Assembly (NCBI GenBank): GCA_015680685.1
Contig: MNCI01014219.1
Coordinates: 162,589 to 226,588, forward strand
Source: Gnetum montanum
Taxonomy: Eukaryota > Streptophyta > Gnetopsida > Gnetales > Gnetaceae
DNA: 64,000 nucleotides
Direction of reading: 5' to 3'
Positions 24,740-37,500 of the stretch are shown here, in pieces. Under the pieces are notes generated by a model. It saw nothing but the letters and a program-made list of their open reading frames with translations. It did no database searches and was not told where the DNA came from. Made by a program: the position numbers and the translations under genes. Positions within the stretch are counted from its first letter, which is position 1; every line of letters begins with the position of its first letter.

Positions 24740-26025
24740 TCCTAACTTACCTTGTCATTCAGGAAATGCCACAAGATTTGGACTATAGAATGAAACAACA
24801 ATTTCTTCATCAGGCTAAACACTTCATGAAAATCAACATACATCTTTACAAGTTGGGCACCAATGGCTTGATTCATTGGTGTGTCGCTAATGTAGATAAA
24901 TTGCACGTTCTCCAATATGCTCACAAAGATCCTTGTGGAGGCCACTATGTAGGAAGATGCACAATCATAAAAATATTGATGGTAGGATACTATTGGCCCA
25001 TAATCTTCAAGGATGCCCACTAGTTTGTCTAATCCTATTAATGCTATCAACAAGATGGTTGGATAACTACATGAATGGAGGATCCTCAATAGTGCATTCA
25101 ATCACTAGAATCCTTGACATATGGGACATAGATTTCATGGATTCCATCACATCCATGTCTAATTGAAAAGTCTATATTATCATAGCCATTGACTACTATG
25201 CCAAATAGACTGAAGCACCAACTGTCATTGATTGCACATCATCCATTACTGCTCAATTTGTATAACAACACATTTTAAACAGGTTTGGGATGCCATGTGC
25301 ACTAATTTATGATAATGGAAGACACTTTGCAAGCACCACTCTTTAGAAACTCATGTAACACTTGAACATAAATTAACAACACCCTATCACCCCCAAGCCA
25401 ATGGTCAAGAAAAGATTACTAATAGGGAGATCACAAATATTCTAATAAGAACTATTAGTAGATATAGGAGAGATTGGAGCATGAAAGTCAATGATGCCCT
25501 TTGGACCTACTAATCAATATGAAAACTCCCTATTGGCTACTCTCCCTATGAGTTGGTGTATAGAAAACGTCCAATGTTCCTAATTTAATTTGAGCTCCAT
25601 ATACTCTCCAATAGCTTGTGACCTAGACCTTGACCTAAGTTTGGCATAAAAAGAAAGACTAATAAACCTAAATGTGCTATATGAAAATCAATTAGTGGCC
25701 TTGTCCTTGAATGAATTACACAAGGCATTCAACAAACATTGACATGATCTAAGAATCAAAAGGATCAAAATTTGACCTGGAGATAAGGTCCTCTACTAGA
25801 ACCCCACACATGTTCCTCAAAAGCCAAATTTCAAACATTGTAGGATGGACCTTATATAATAGATGAAACCGTTTCTTCTAGGATCATGATCATATACAAA
25901 CCTGAAAGACCAAATAAGAAGTAGTTGGTTAACATCCAATAGGTGAAGCCTTTCCATGAGCCTAAGAAAGCTAGTGCAACAAATACCTTAATGGATGAAC
26001 AACCACACGCAACTTTTTGAATCTC
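24740..26025 (+). pseudogene. Integrase of element D
   Basis: The zinc-binding region includes HKDPCGGHYVGRCT and GYYWP (24925-25010). The core begins at DIDFMDSI with AIDYYAK (25120-25205). It continues with GMPCALIYDNGRHFAS (about 25285-25335, Asp of the DNG motif kept) and TPYHPQANGQEKITNREI (25380-25435, Glu kept). The C-terminal domain holds ALWTY and GYSPYELVYRKRP (to 25570), a DLRPGDKVLY-like motif (25770) and a terminal KPFHEPKK. The frame changes at several points. Confidence 0.85.
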
Positions 26026-28124
26026 CTCCTTCCAACTTAGTCATGGGGGAGATTGCCATTCATACTAATAATATATGTGGCTTTTCAGTTTTTTTATTTT
26101 TTTACACATTTTTGTTTTTATAAATTGTTTATTTTACACCTTTCTAATTTTAAAATTTTTTTCCTATTTGCACAAATTTTTTTACATCATCATTAGTACA
26201 TTTAAATTTTTCATGAATATTTTACATTTTCATATATATTTCACTTGATTTTAGTGTGATTTTCTAATTTTTGTTAATAAATGTGATTTGTGCCAATACG
26301 ACACAGTGGTGCTATAGCTTTGCTAATGGTGGTTTGTACTTAAAGCTTTTATTTGCTAATGTCTAGTTTTATTTTTGAATTTTTGTATCAATGGCTAAGG
26401 CATGTTTTTTTATAATGGAATAGGCTGCGACTTCATGACATCCAACCATCCACAAAAATCTATGATTTTTCTTATTTTGAGAATATGAGATCCCTTTCAT
26501 TAAATAAACCTATAATAAATTTGTGAGTTTGATGGTTTTCAAAATTAGGAAGGATTCAAAGGTTTGAATAGGGTCTGACTTCAAGGGGACTCAATACTCA
26601 TTGAACTCTTCTACTTACTTGGGTGTATGAGTGTTTTCAAGGATTTCTTACCATTTCGTGTTAACCATAAATAGGAAGTTAAATAAGTCTTTGCATGGTG
26701 TGGTTCCCATTCAAAAGAAAAGAGAAGAAAAGAATCAAAGAAAAAAAATACAATAATAAAATAAAAAAATGATGGGAATTTAAAGCACATCCCGTAGACA
26801 AATAAATGGGCTAAAAGCATTGGCTATGGGACTAGAAAGACATGTTACCCATGCTTGAAGGTCCCCTCTAGCTAAGGCCCTTTCTCACTTCTTGCTTCTC
26901 TTTTCTTCTCCTTAAGGAATGGTGGTTGTTCTGTGGGAGCACTCTTGTGTCTCAAGGGGATGGATTGGCCTTGGAGTGGTAATGTGAAGACATTGAAAGT
27001 TATTGGTTTTGGTTTGGACTAAGGATGGATCTTCTTAGGTCATTTAAACACAAATACACAAGGGACTTCTTATGACCTCAATTTGGAACTCCATTCCACC
27101 TTCTCCATCATCCATCCATGCTATCCATAACTCACCTCACTATTGGTGTCCATGTAATTGTTCAGTGTCTTTGTCTAATGTACTTGAATTCTTTGGTAGA
27201 ATCTTTTGAGTTTTGGTCATTAAATTTCATAAACCATTAATTAGCTATGAGGTCCACAAACTCCTTGGGTTGAGGTTATGCAAGGGTAAACAAGACAAGT
27301 GACTGCTATGGAGAGGATCCACTTGCATATCTCTTGGTTGGATTCATTAAGCACCTTATCCTTAGGCATTTTTGCAATCAAAATCTTTCATGTACCCATC
27401 TTCTACATCCAACTATGTGCTCCTTTAAGTACTTTCTTCAGTTCATACATTCTCTATCAAATTTTTAAATTTTTGATCTTTCAAAGATCCTCTTCAATGA
27501 TTTCATCATATTCTTGGCTTCTTTGGGATTCCATAGACCTCAAATTGATTCAAAAATTCATTTTATTTTTTTTGAAATATTGAAATTTAAAAATTTTATT
27601 TACTAACCCCATAAACAGGGCTTTGTTGATAGAGCCCATCCATATACATGGCCCTATTGACGTAGCACAAAAATCCTATATATGCGCACTACCCCCTTTG
27701 AAATTTTCACATTTGCTCTCAAACGCCCATGAAGTTTTTGTAATTTTTAGAGCCCAAAACATTCAAGAGCCCATAACTTCCTAACTGTTTGTCTAAATCA
27801 CTTCGTTCCTTGACCCTGTAGCTCCCAAAGGTAAGCTTGTAGTCATGGGGACCACAAACATGCTATTTTTGATAGAAAATGTTTTGACACTTTTCTAACT
27901 CCCACAAAGGTTTAACTAAGGAATCATCATTAAAACATCAAATTATGAGAGTTAAACCTTTCCAACGAGCTCCAATGATACTTAAAATAAAAAATTAATA
28001 AATAAAATAATCAATTTACCGTGGTCTAACCATAGGCAATTGTAACTAATTAACAAGATAAGGTATCCAAATATTCTAAGTTACATATTATATCTACTAA
28101 TCCATGAACGTGTTGTGATGGTAG
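26026..28124. other. Long spacer between integrase and extra ORF of D
   Basis: T-rich, no coding region that I can support; the minus frame 26611-26820 and plus frame 27299-27583 look like chance frames. Near 27610-27700 lie GGGCTTTGTTGATAGAGCCC and a TATATATGCGC box, echoing the hairpin wording of the D LTRs. Confidence 0.5.
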
Positions 28125-30500
28125 ATGGCATCAAAAGGAAAAAACACACAATAAGAAGGACTATCTCAACTAAAATAAAAATTGCCAAGAATAAGAAGGG
28201 GCCAAGAATAGGCCTAGGAAGAATCGATCACAACCCATGCCATGGGACCTCTTATGGAGGAGGCTGAAGTCGAGTCTGTTTATCAGATTCTAGAATAGGT
28301 GGTAGTAATAGAGCATTCCCTTCAAGATGAGGCACTGCTCAATAAGAGAACCTTGAGGTGATGTTGATGGAAGCCTACCTAACCCAAACTAGATCAAGGA
28401 ATGTTTAGAAAGCAATGCTCCAAGATTTGAACTTTGGATCTTTCTTGGAACAAGAACCTATAGAGGTATAGGGCCAACTGAAGACCTCTTTCATGTGGCC
28501 AGTTATCACTTCTAGTAGAGAGTGGTACATGGGAGAGATGTTCCTATTTTGGAGTAATAGGTAGGGTAATTCAATGGCCAAGATCAAGGACATTTCAGTG
28601 TCATACTCAGTGCAAGCCATTATAAAGGCACTTAGGTTACCTAAAATTAGGGAAAATCTCATCAAGATTTTGATGTAGGTGGATTCCAACATTAAAATGA
28701 AATGGTTTTAGTGGTGATATGGTATTGATCATAAGGAGTACGATGCGCTCACATCGGCAAAAAGAATCTATTACAAGATGGCAACCTTTCACCTAAATCC
28801 CATAGTGAGACCTAGAAGGATCACTATCATTTTTGCCCATCCATGTGCAGCTCTAAGTGGAAGATTTCTAGTTAACCTTCCACATCTAATCTATCTAGAG
28901 ATAGAGGCATGGTTCAAGGAGAATAAATGAGGAAGGAAGAAGGACGAGGGATCAATAGTACTGGTGATGTAGCACCAAGGGCAAGAAATAGTAGTAGAGG
29001 TGGTTGCTAATAGAATTGCTAAGACACTCAATGCACTTATGGAATTTGTACCAACTGTCACTACATTTAAAGATGTGAAAATTTTCATAGGAACCATAAT
29101 CAGTAGACTAAGTGTAGCATAGCATGAATAACTGTTAGATCAACTAGTAGATACCAGACAATCACTTTTGAATGTCTTTGATCTTTTGTATAGTATAACT
29201 ACAACCTAGTCAGAGTTGCTAGAGGCAAGGGGAAAGAATATTATTTTGGAAGGGTAACTAGAAATATCCAAGGAGCTAAATGAACTTTTGACTATAGAAG
29301 TTGCTGAATTGAGAGCCTGGATTGTTGACCCTACATTTCTTAACTCAGCATTAATGAGAGATGAAGCTCTTGAACAACTTCAAACTAGGTTGAAAAAGGA
29401 TGAGGATGTAATGTAGACAATAGTGTTCTACCAATCCTTGGCAGAGGCCACCCAACATAAAATTCAAAAATCCTTGGATTTGACCCACTAGGAGAATTTT
29501 TAGCTGACCACAGAAAATCATCACTTGTGAAACGTTGATGCACATAAATAACAATTGATTGATTTTATCCATTAATAGTAGGCGTAACTAGCTAGAGAAA
29601 ATACAAAGTTAAGGAGATTGACAACTAAGAATAGAAACCTCTCCATGGAGGAGTTTTGTGCCATTTGTTAAAAGACAATAATAGAAGTAGCCACCTAGAA
29701 ATTAGAGGCTCTCAAATTTGAGAGAGTCAAAAATCACTACAGGGACTAGGTCAGCCTACAAAAGAAAATAAATGAGAAACATATTCAAGTGGTAAAGGCA
29801 AAGGTGAATTAGACCCTCTAGAAACTCCAACAAGGACATGAATTTTGGAAACCCATTGTTGATGGGATTGATCAATACAATAAAATAGAAATTTACCTAA
29901 AGGAGTTGTAGATAGAGGAGATGACCGAATACATGATTCTTGCCAACCTCTAAAATGGAAATCTAGCTATGTTGACTACTAGACAATCATGGTTAGAACT
30001 AGAAAAGTAGGTGGCCAGCTCACACTTATTGTACAAGGCTAAGTTCAAGCACCACAAAGACACCAAGCAAAAGCTTGAGGTGGCAAATGCCAAGCTTGAG
30101 GTTCTCAGGACAAATATACTGATCAAAGTTCCACAACAGAGAGACTAGACAAAATAATGAATGACTACTAGGAGCTTTAGAATGTATTCAGGGCATTCAA
30201 TATCAAACACAAATAATTCACTACTTGATTCATGAACATCAAGGAGTTGTTTCCATTAATGCCTTGTTTGTGAGATATCCTCGTTCCAATGCATATTGGT
30301 GATGCCATATGAACTTTGAATGATCCCTATAGTAAGGAGAAGGAGATGAAGGTATTACTGGATGCCTTTGATCTTCCACTGAAGGTAGCAACCATAGTTG
30401 GATAGCCATAGCCTCCTCAGCCACTGTGCACACCTAAAGCTAGCAAAGGTCCTTTAAAACCTCTAGAACCTCCATTACCTAGGATTTTTTGATCTTGTTA
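28125..30500 (+). pseudogene. Extra ORF between integrase and 3' LTR of D, unrecognised
   Basis: It starts at ATG 28125 (MASKGKNTQ) in a good context. It can be followed with stops and frame changes for about 790 codons. The N-terminal third contains LLNKRTLR and REWYMGEMFLFW. The middle contains IARNLN-like and FKDVKIFIGTIISRL segments. The last third is rich in Glu, Lys and Leu with heptad spacing (TRLKKDEDVM, KLRRLTTKNRNLSMEE, KQKLEVANAKLEVLR), suggesting a coiled coil. Athila elements carry an env-like ORF at this position. I see no clear transmembrane or signal segment, so I do not call it env. It lies in the sense direction, unlike the antisense gene of A, B and C. Confidence 0.55.
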
Positions 30501-30711
30501 ACCATCTTCATGCCATCAGATGATGTGTTATCTAGTTTGAGTAGTCATATCATGATTAATTTCATGTCATGAACACCACAAATTTTGTAATAATGTTGAT
30601 GTGTATACCTAAGCACTCAATTTTGTTGTGTTAGTTTGTTGTGTCAAGTGTCAGTCAATAATCCCATACCTTACCAATTTTGTAAAGGAACTTGAGGATG
30701 AGTTTTTATTC

Positions 30712-30724
30712 AATCATGGGGGTA
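30712..30724 (+). other. Polypurine tract of element D
   Basis: AATCATGGGGGTA directly before the 3' LTR start TGATGAAGTG. Confidence 0.6.
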
Positions 30725-31649
30725 TGATGAAGTGCCAAAGTGTCATGTCAATAGGCCCCTATCGATGAGGCCTTTTCAATGCTGCATCAATGTGGTGTTG
30801 CCCCGTTGATGGGGCTGTGTCAACATGGTGTTGCCCCATTGATGGGGCTACGTAAACATAGCATTTTCTGCATTTATCAAGCCTCATCAATGTAGCTCCA
30901 TAATAAAAATATGACACTCCCACCATGTAAAGGTATTTTTTCCCAATATCTTAGTGAAGTTATTGTAGTTCATTTAAGAGTTGGAATATTTTTTGAGTGC
31001 CCATAACAAGAGTTAGAACGTGTATGGATCCTTATTCAAGCATTGATTTTCCTGAGCATAGTAGTGTGAATGGTAATAAAGATGAGCCTTTTGACCAAAT
31101 CTTGCAGCACTTGGAATAGATTAATGATTTATTTCTGCATTTACCATTTTTATTAATTACACAATTAATTAAGATAAATAAGAATTTAATTAATTAAATA
31201 ATTAAGCTAAATAGATTAAACACATAAGAATTATTGCTTTGAGCATAGTATATAGCACTTGGTTATCCTAGTAGTGCTTAATGTTTGGTAATACAATCAT
31301 GTTGTATGCATTCAGAATGTGTACAAAAAGTGGAACTAGATACTTATGTTAGGATAGTTAGTTATTAACTAGCAATTAGATTAGTTAAATTGGTTAGTAA
31401 ATTGAGTTTTAACTCATTATCAATTGTAGGTGAATAAAATATAAAATAATAAAATCAGGTGCCCCAATTACACTTAACCATACAATTAAGCTTCACAAGT
31501 CTAGTTGGGAAGACAACGATCATCACAATTAGATTTCATTTTCTAGAACTAGTGTACTTGGGATCTTAAGGTTTGTAGAATTCAACAAAATTGTGCATGA
31601 ATGCTTGTAATTTGTATGGTTGAGCATAGGGTATACTTGCCACTCATCA
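30725..31649 (+). repeat. 3' LTR of element D
   Basis: 925 bp, TG...CA. It aligns with 18776-19670 throughout. The 30-bp excess is explained by a tandem duplication of a 33-bp unit (30788-30853) that contains the hairpin GCCCC...GGGGC. Confidence 0.92.
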
Positions 31650-31654
31650 CTTGG
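31650..31654 (+). repeat. Target-site duplication of element D, right
   Basis: CTTGG, a perfect copy of 18771-18775. Confidence 0.9.
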
Positions 31655-32540
31655 TATGATTACTTTACTTTCTTCTTCACCAAAAATCGTGCTAGTAAGA
31701 AGTTCTTATGACATATTAATAGAACTCTATCAATATTCATAACTAGGATTAATGTTTGATGATATCATTGTTCAATTTTATTGTAATTATCCTTTCCCAA
31801 TTAATCATACTAATTTAGGGATTCCTTTTATATAAAAGGCTATTATTGGACTTAGGGAAAGAAAAATGATTCATACCTCATTGAACTCCAAGTTTCTTTG
31901 AAGTAATTCTTTGATTTTCAAAAATAAAATGAGCTAGTTAAGACTTATGGTAACTTATCAACCATTATAATACATAGTAGGCTATTGAAGTCACTACATT
32001 ATAGAGACAACAAGGTAGGATCACAGATTAGGTGATATCTCCCTTATGTTCTTTTATTTTTTATTTTATTTTGTACTTTGAACTTCAATTGGACATACTC
32101 ATAGATTTTCATTTTAAGTTTTAGTTAGAAACTAAGATAGAAATTTATGATTTGGCTTAATATTCATAGCCATAAGTTAGCAATTAATATGGGATTGAGT
32201 TCTAATCATTTTTGGTTTTGATGTTCTTTTAACTTTTCAATCATTCTTCCATGGATATGACTTGTGGGTTGGTCATGGATGAGGTAACATTGTTAACACA
32301 AAGGTAATCTAGCATTGAATTTTGGTTACCTCATTAGAAGTCCTTGCATCATTTCGATCTAAAGGGTAAAGTCTTATAATTCATTGAATATCATGGAATA
32401 TTTTGTTATAAATTTAGCATTAATGTTGACTCAATTTTGAATATTTTTGGCTCTAATATTACTATTAGTGTTAATGAAGAAGTAAGAATTGATTTAAGAC
32501 TATAGATAATGATTAAAATTTGTGAAAAATTGAAAACTTT
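31655..32540 (-). repeat. Probable copia 5' LTR, part 2, and flanking AT-rich DNA
   Basis: This is the continuation of the sequence interrupted by D. A TATATAAAAGG box on the minus strand (plus-strand bases about 31826-31841) would suit an LTR promoter driving the copia remnant at 18330-16880. The outer LTR boundary is not visible. No gene seen. Confidence 0.3.
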
Positions 32541-32820
32541 ATTTCACCCCAAGTTGTGGTATATAGCATGAGTCATGGTATCAGAACATGACCTAACCAT
32601 GAGTCATAAAATTATAGTATATGTCTCCCATAAGTCATGGTGGTTAGAAATAGAGAAAAAATTGTAAACTAAGAATACCATAAGTAGACTATGAATCTAC
32701 GTCTTCAACCAAAAATGGACCACAAGTTATGATTTAGTTCTACAAAATGCATGATGACACCATAGGTCATGGTGAATTTACCTTATTTGCAAAGTTCCCA
32801 TGAGTTGTGGTTGATGTTGC
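32541..32820. repeat. Dispersed CCATGAGTCATGGT-like short repeats
   Basis: Seven or eight occurrences of a degenerate (C)CATRAGTCATGGT / CAAGTTRTGGT word in 280 bp, irregularly spaced (for example 32570, 32598, 32630, 32715, 32762, 32808). No coding frame. Confidence 0.45.
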
Positions 32821-32859
32821 AACTAAAAATATTGGTTGATGGAAGAACTAGAGATCCTC

Positions 32860-34261
32860 GATGTGGTAGTTCCTTAAGCTTGAATCCCTAGGGCCTCCAC
32901 AAGAAAAATGGGATTCAAGGTGTCCTAGTTGGTTTGGTAGATCAACCAAGGACTTATGAAATGCAAAATGTGAAAATACAAATAGATTTGAATAATGCAT
33001 AGAACATAAATTTATTTTGAACATAAAGCTCAAAAATTAAAACTTTATTAAGAAAGAATAAAGAGTAAGTTAGAGAAATGTGTACAAATGGTGCTTAGAT
33101 GAGCATAAAGGGGGTTCAATTTTGCAGGAGTTCAAAGCCCATTGAAGCCAATGTGATCTACTTCATGATCTAGGTGCTAAGCCACTCTTGATGTTATTGA
33201 ATCTTCGTCAACTGCTGCAACCTTAGACCTACAAGTTGGGTCATTACTGGGGAGGTGAGAAAATTGGAAAATTTGGATACCATATTGCTCCATGCTAGTG
33301 TTTGGGATTCCTAGAAATTTAACTTTGACATCAAAAATTCACAAATCTTAAGGCTATAATGCTACCATGCTGGGGTTTAAGAGGACACAAGTATGGGAAC
33401 TTGCAAGAGATCTCAAGTGCTTGAGAATGCACCAAGTGTGGAATTATGAATAATTTTGTGTATGTGCCAAGTGTTTGATGTTGGTTTTTATAGGCTCTTG
33501 GAGCCATGAATGGGGCTGCAAAATGGCTATGATTTGGCTATAAAATGGATACAAATTGGCTGCCAAATTCAGGTGAGATGGGTGCCAAAATTTGGTGCAC
33601 TACTATACATACTAAGTGCTTCCCCCATCGCCATTTTGTTCACTATAAATAGTAATCGGGGCACACCTTCCATGATGGAGATGAATCTTTTACATTGAGC
33701 TCTCGACCATGCTTATTGAAGTGGTTGGTCAACATTAAAGTGCATGAAGTAATGAATCTCAATTTTTGTGACTTCCACATCGGGTGATCTTATTTTCCGT
33801 GCTAGGAGAAAGAATCCACCTTGGGAGAAAACTTCCATGTTAAGGGGGAAAGGTCTCTAGGTTGTGCATGTGGTTGATACGCTAAAGGGAAAAAGTTTCC
33901 AAAACCCCCATCCTTCCACATTGGGGGTAGGTGAGATCTACCTTCCTGCATGTACTTCTAGCATAGAAAAATGTATAACCCCCCATAAAACTGATCAAAC
34001 TATCTTTGTTAGCATTCCAAAAGGCATTTTTGATTAGCCCTCCTAAACCCAAATATAGATACTATGTGACTTTTTTCACTTGGGTAATGAGGCTTGGACC
34101 ACTTATGGGGCATTTTTCAACCTCAAAAGTATAAATTATTTGAAATTTCACACTTCAAGTTACAATCTTCACATTTACAATGATGTTTTACCTCAGGTTT
34201 CATGGGGTGAAAGCTACATGATGAAGATTGGATATAACATGCAAATTTTTGTGGTGTTTTA
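32860..34261 (-). repeat. 3' LTR of element B
   Basis: The inner end at 34261 is certain from the adjacent polypurine tract and its match to A; the terminal TG has become TA (TAAAACACC). A minus-strand TATAAAAA box lies at plus bases 33485-33492. The outer end is only estimated, near a TGTGGTAG at 32862, by analogy with the U5 length of the C LTRs. Confidence 0.6.
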
Positions 34262-34279
34262 ATGGCCCCTCTTTGTTGG
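34262..34279 (-). other. Polypurine tract of element B
   Basis: Minus strand CAACAAAGAGGGGCCAT, matching those of A and C. Confidence 0.75.
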
Positions 34280-34394
34280 TGCCTGGAGGATTGACCTGAG
34301 AGGCACTAAAAAAGAATAAAAAACACCACTACATATTATAACACTATAATACATATAGGCCACATGAGAATTAGGCTATCCAGGTCCTTAAAGT

Positions 34395-34475
34395 TGCTAG
34401 CTTAAGGTTGTGGTGGGCCATGGTACCAGTTTAAGGCCTTGGTAGGTTGTGTTGATAGTTTAACGTTATAGTGGA
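34395..34475. repeat. TAGTTTAAGG repeat array, 3' end of B
   Basis: Three units, counterpart of 690-785 in A. Confidence 0.7.
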
Positions 34476-34511
34476 CCATTGAAAGAAGGCTTACTTGTCT
34501 ATGATTATTAG

Positions 34512-37500
34512 CTACATGTATGGTTTTAGATAGGAATGATTGACTAGATTGGTTAGCTCATTCCCATCCATGTTAGCTATTTTGAATGCTTTATCTTTGT
34601 AGGCTCTAGTGACAAGGAAGGATACTTCCCAATTAGTTGAGAATTTGTTTTCATGCTCACAAACAGCTTGGAGGGCTAGTTCCCCCTCCTTGATCTTGTG
34701 CATGGTAGTCATGGTGATACTACTACTTTTAACTTTCTTGATAGTGCTTGGTGTGAGAAAGCACTTGCATACATCCCTTTTCCATCAAATCCAGAGCTAT
34801 CGTATGAAAATCCTTATTTTGCTCATCATTGATGAAGTTAGTCAAGGCTATTTGAAGTGATGGCACCTGTAATTCAAGAGGTAAAATAGCTTCAGAACCA
34901 TAAACAAGGCTATAAGTGGTCATGCTAGTTGCCATGTGATTAGTTTTTCTATATGCCCACAATGCATGGACAAGCTACTCATGCCACTTATGCTTTCTAT
35001 TGTTGAGCATCTTCTTGAGCAAGTTGATGATGACATTGTTGCTTGCTTCTACTTTTCCATGGACATGAGGGTAATAAGGTGATGAGAAAGAATGCTCAAT
35101 GCCTAGGTTATGATAGTAATCTTTTGTTTCTTGGCTACTAAATTGAGGTTCATTATATGTAACTATGGTCATGGGTATGCCAAAACAAGCTATAATGTTA
35201 TCTAGGATAAATTTGCAAAGTTATTCATATATGGTCTTTCTTAGGAGTATAGCCTCAACCCATTTGGTAAAATATTCTATTGTAGTAATGATAAAGCTAT
35301 GTCCTGTAGAAGACTTAGGTGTTATAGGTCGAATGATATCCAACCCCCATCATTGAAAAGGCCATGTTATCTAGGTTGTATGCAATTCAGTTGGTGATAC
35401 ATGTATAAGGTTTCTATATCATTGGCATGTGTCACACCACTTAACCTTTTGTAGGTAGTCATTTTCCATATGGGGCCAATATTGGCCTAATCATATAATC
35501 TTAGTAGCCATGGATCTTGGTCCTATATGTCCTCCACAAATACCCTTGTGAACCTCCTTTAGGACTATTGTGGCTTTAGTGTTATCTAAGAACTTTAGGA
35601 GTATGCCATCATAGGATCATTAATGTAATGTATTACCACCTACGATGACATACTGCTTTAATCACTTGTATATGGTGTTCTTATAAGTATTAGTCACACC
35701 TTGTGAGGATTCACCATGCATAAGGTAAAATTTGATATCATCATACAAATCCTTGGTAGGAGTAGTATGAATGATGGCCACAAAGGTATCCTCAATTTTC
35801 TATGTGATGAGAGTAGCATAGTTCATGGTTAAGGTGGAAAACTTGCTAAATACATTTGACATCACACTAAGGGCTAGTGTTTCAATTGCATCAACTATGG
35901 TGTTTTCATTTTGAGGTATGTCTTACATATCAATGTTTATGAATTGTTGTAACAACTACTTTCCTAGGTCATAGTAAGATTGTATGTGCTTAGCTTTGCA
36001 TACATAGATTTTGGTTACTTGGTTAACAATGAATTTTGAATTACCTTTGATAGATAGGTGTCTAATTCCTAGGTGATGAGGTACCATCATTCCTATGATC
36101 AAATCCTCATACTCTATTATGTTGTTGGTACATGAAAACCCAAAACTATAGGCAAAGGATTAGATCTCATCAAATGGGAATGTTACGATGGTAGTAGCAT
36201 TAGCCCCATGGGTAGTTGAAGCTTCATAAAAATGCATGATCACCTCATAATCCTTGGGTACTTGGCTAACTATATTAATATGCTCATTAGGAAATTCAAG
36301 ATCTATGGTTGCCTGGTCATCAACAGGTGAAACTATAAGTTGTATGGCTATAGCTTAACCTCTCGTTGATGACTGAGAAATGTAATGAAGGTTGAATTTC
36401 ATGGTTATGGATTTTCATTGAGCTATGTGGCTACTTTTGTAGATGTTGGTCATTATGGATCTGAGTATGTTATCTTTTCAAATTACATTAAATTAGCTTT
36501 TGAAGAGGTAGTGCCTCAACTTCTTCAATACCAGTGCTAGACAATACTTCTTCAATTTAGTGTATCGGGTCTCATTGGCAACTAATGCATGGCTAAGCTA
36601 CTATACATGCATCTCTACTCCATCATCATGTTTTTGATAGAGTAGAGAGGAAATGGATGTGTTATAGATGGTAAGATGAATGTAAAATAGTTTACCCTCT
36701 TATGGAGGATAGATTGTTAGTAGTAGTTTTAATTCTTACTTAAGGTTTTCAAAGGCCTCTTGACATTGAGCTATCCACTCATAGTAAACTCCTTTCTTAA
36801 GAAAGTGTTGCATGAGTTGTAAATTATCCGTAAGCCTAGTGATAAACCTACAAATAAACTATAATCTAACTTTTAATCCTTGAAGTTCTTTAAGGTTGGT
36901 AGGCACTACTAATTTGGATATGGCCATAACCTTATTAGGATTAGTGTGTATCCTTGCTTCGAAGACTACAAAGCTAGGCATCTTATCAATCTTGATACTA
37001 AAGATGCACTTCTTAGGATTAAGCCTAAGCTCGTATTTGAGGCATCATTTAAGCACAAGATTAAGGTCATCAGCATTGTCATGTGCCATCTTGGACTTAA
37101 TGGCTATGTCATCTATATAATCATTAAGCAAGCCTATCATGTAATCACCAAATATATATAGGTCATAGCTCGTTGGTATGTCGCTCTGGCATTCTTAAGG
37201 CTAAAGAGCATCATGGTATAACAAAAAGTACCCATGGGATCATAAAGATCATGCTACGTTGGTGCTCTAGGTTGATCTTAATTTGGTTATATCTTGAGAA
37301 TCCAGCCATAAAGGACAATAAGACATGTCTGGCTGTAGTATTGATAAGTTGATCAATACTAGGTAAAGGGAATTCATCCTTGATAGTTGCTTTTTTTAGG
37401 TCTCAAAAACCAATGAAAATATGGATACTCCCATTTTTCTTAAGGACTACCACAATGTTAAATACCCATTTTGCGTAATCAATAGCCTTAATGAATCCTA

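Larger units (their letters stand above)
18776..31649 (+). mobile_element. Athila-like Ty3/gypsy element D, complete but decayed (12.9 kb)
   Basis: Bounded by LTRs starting TGATGAAG and ending CTCATCA, with a perfect 5-bp target duplication CTTGG. Order: LTR, PBS, gag, protease, RT-RNase H, integrase, long spacer, extra ORF, polypurine tract, LTR. The size, the single RNase H, the TGGCATCATTGCTAGGGA primer site and the extra region after integrase fit the Athila lineage. All coding parts have stops, and the LTRs differ by roughly 15% by eye, so it is an old insertion. Confidence 0.9.
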
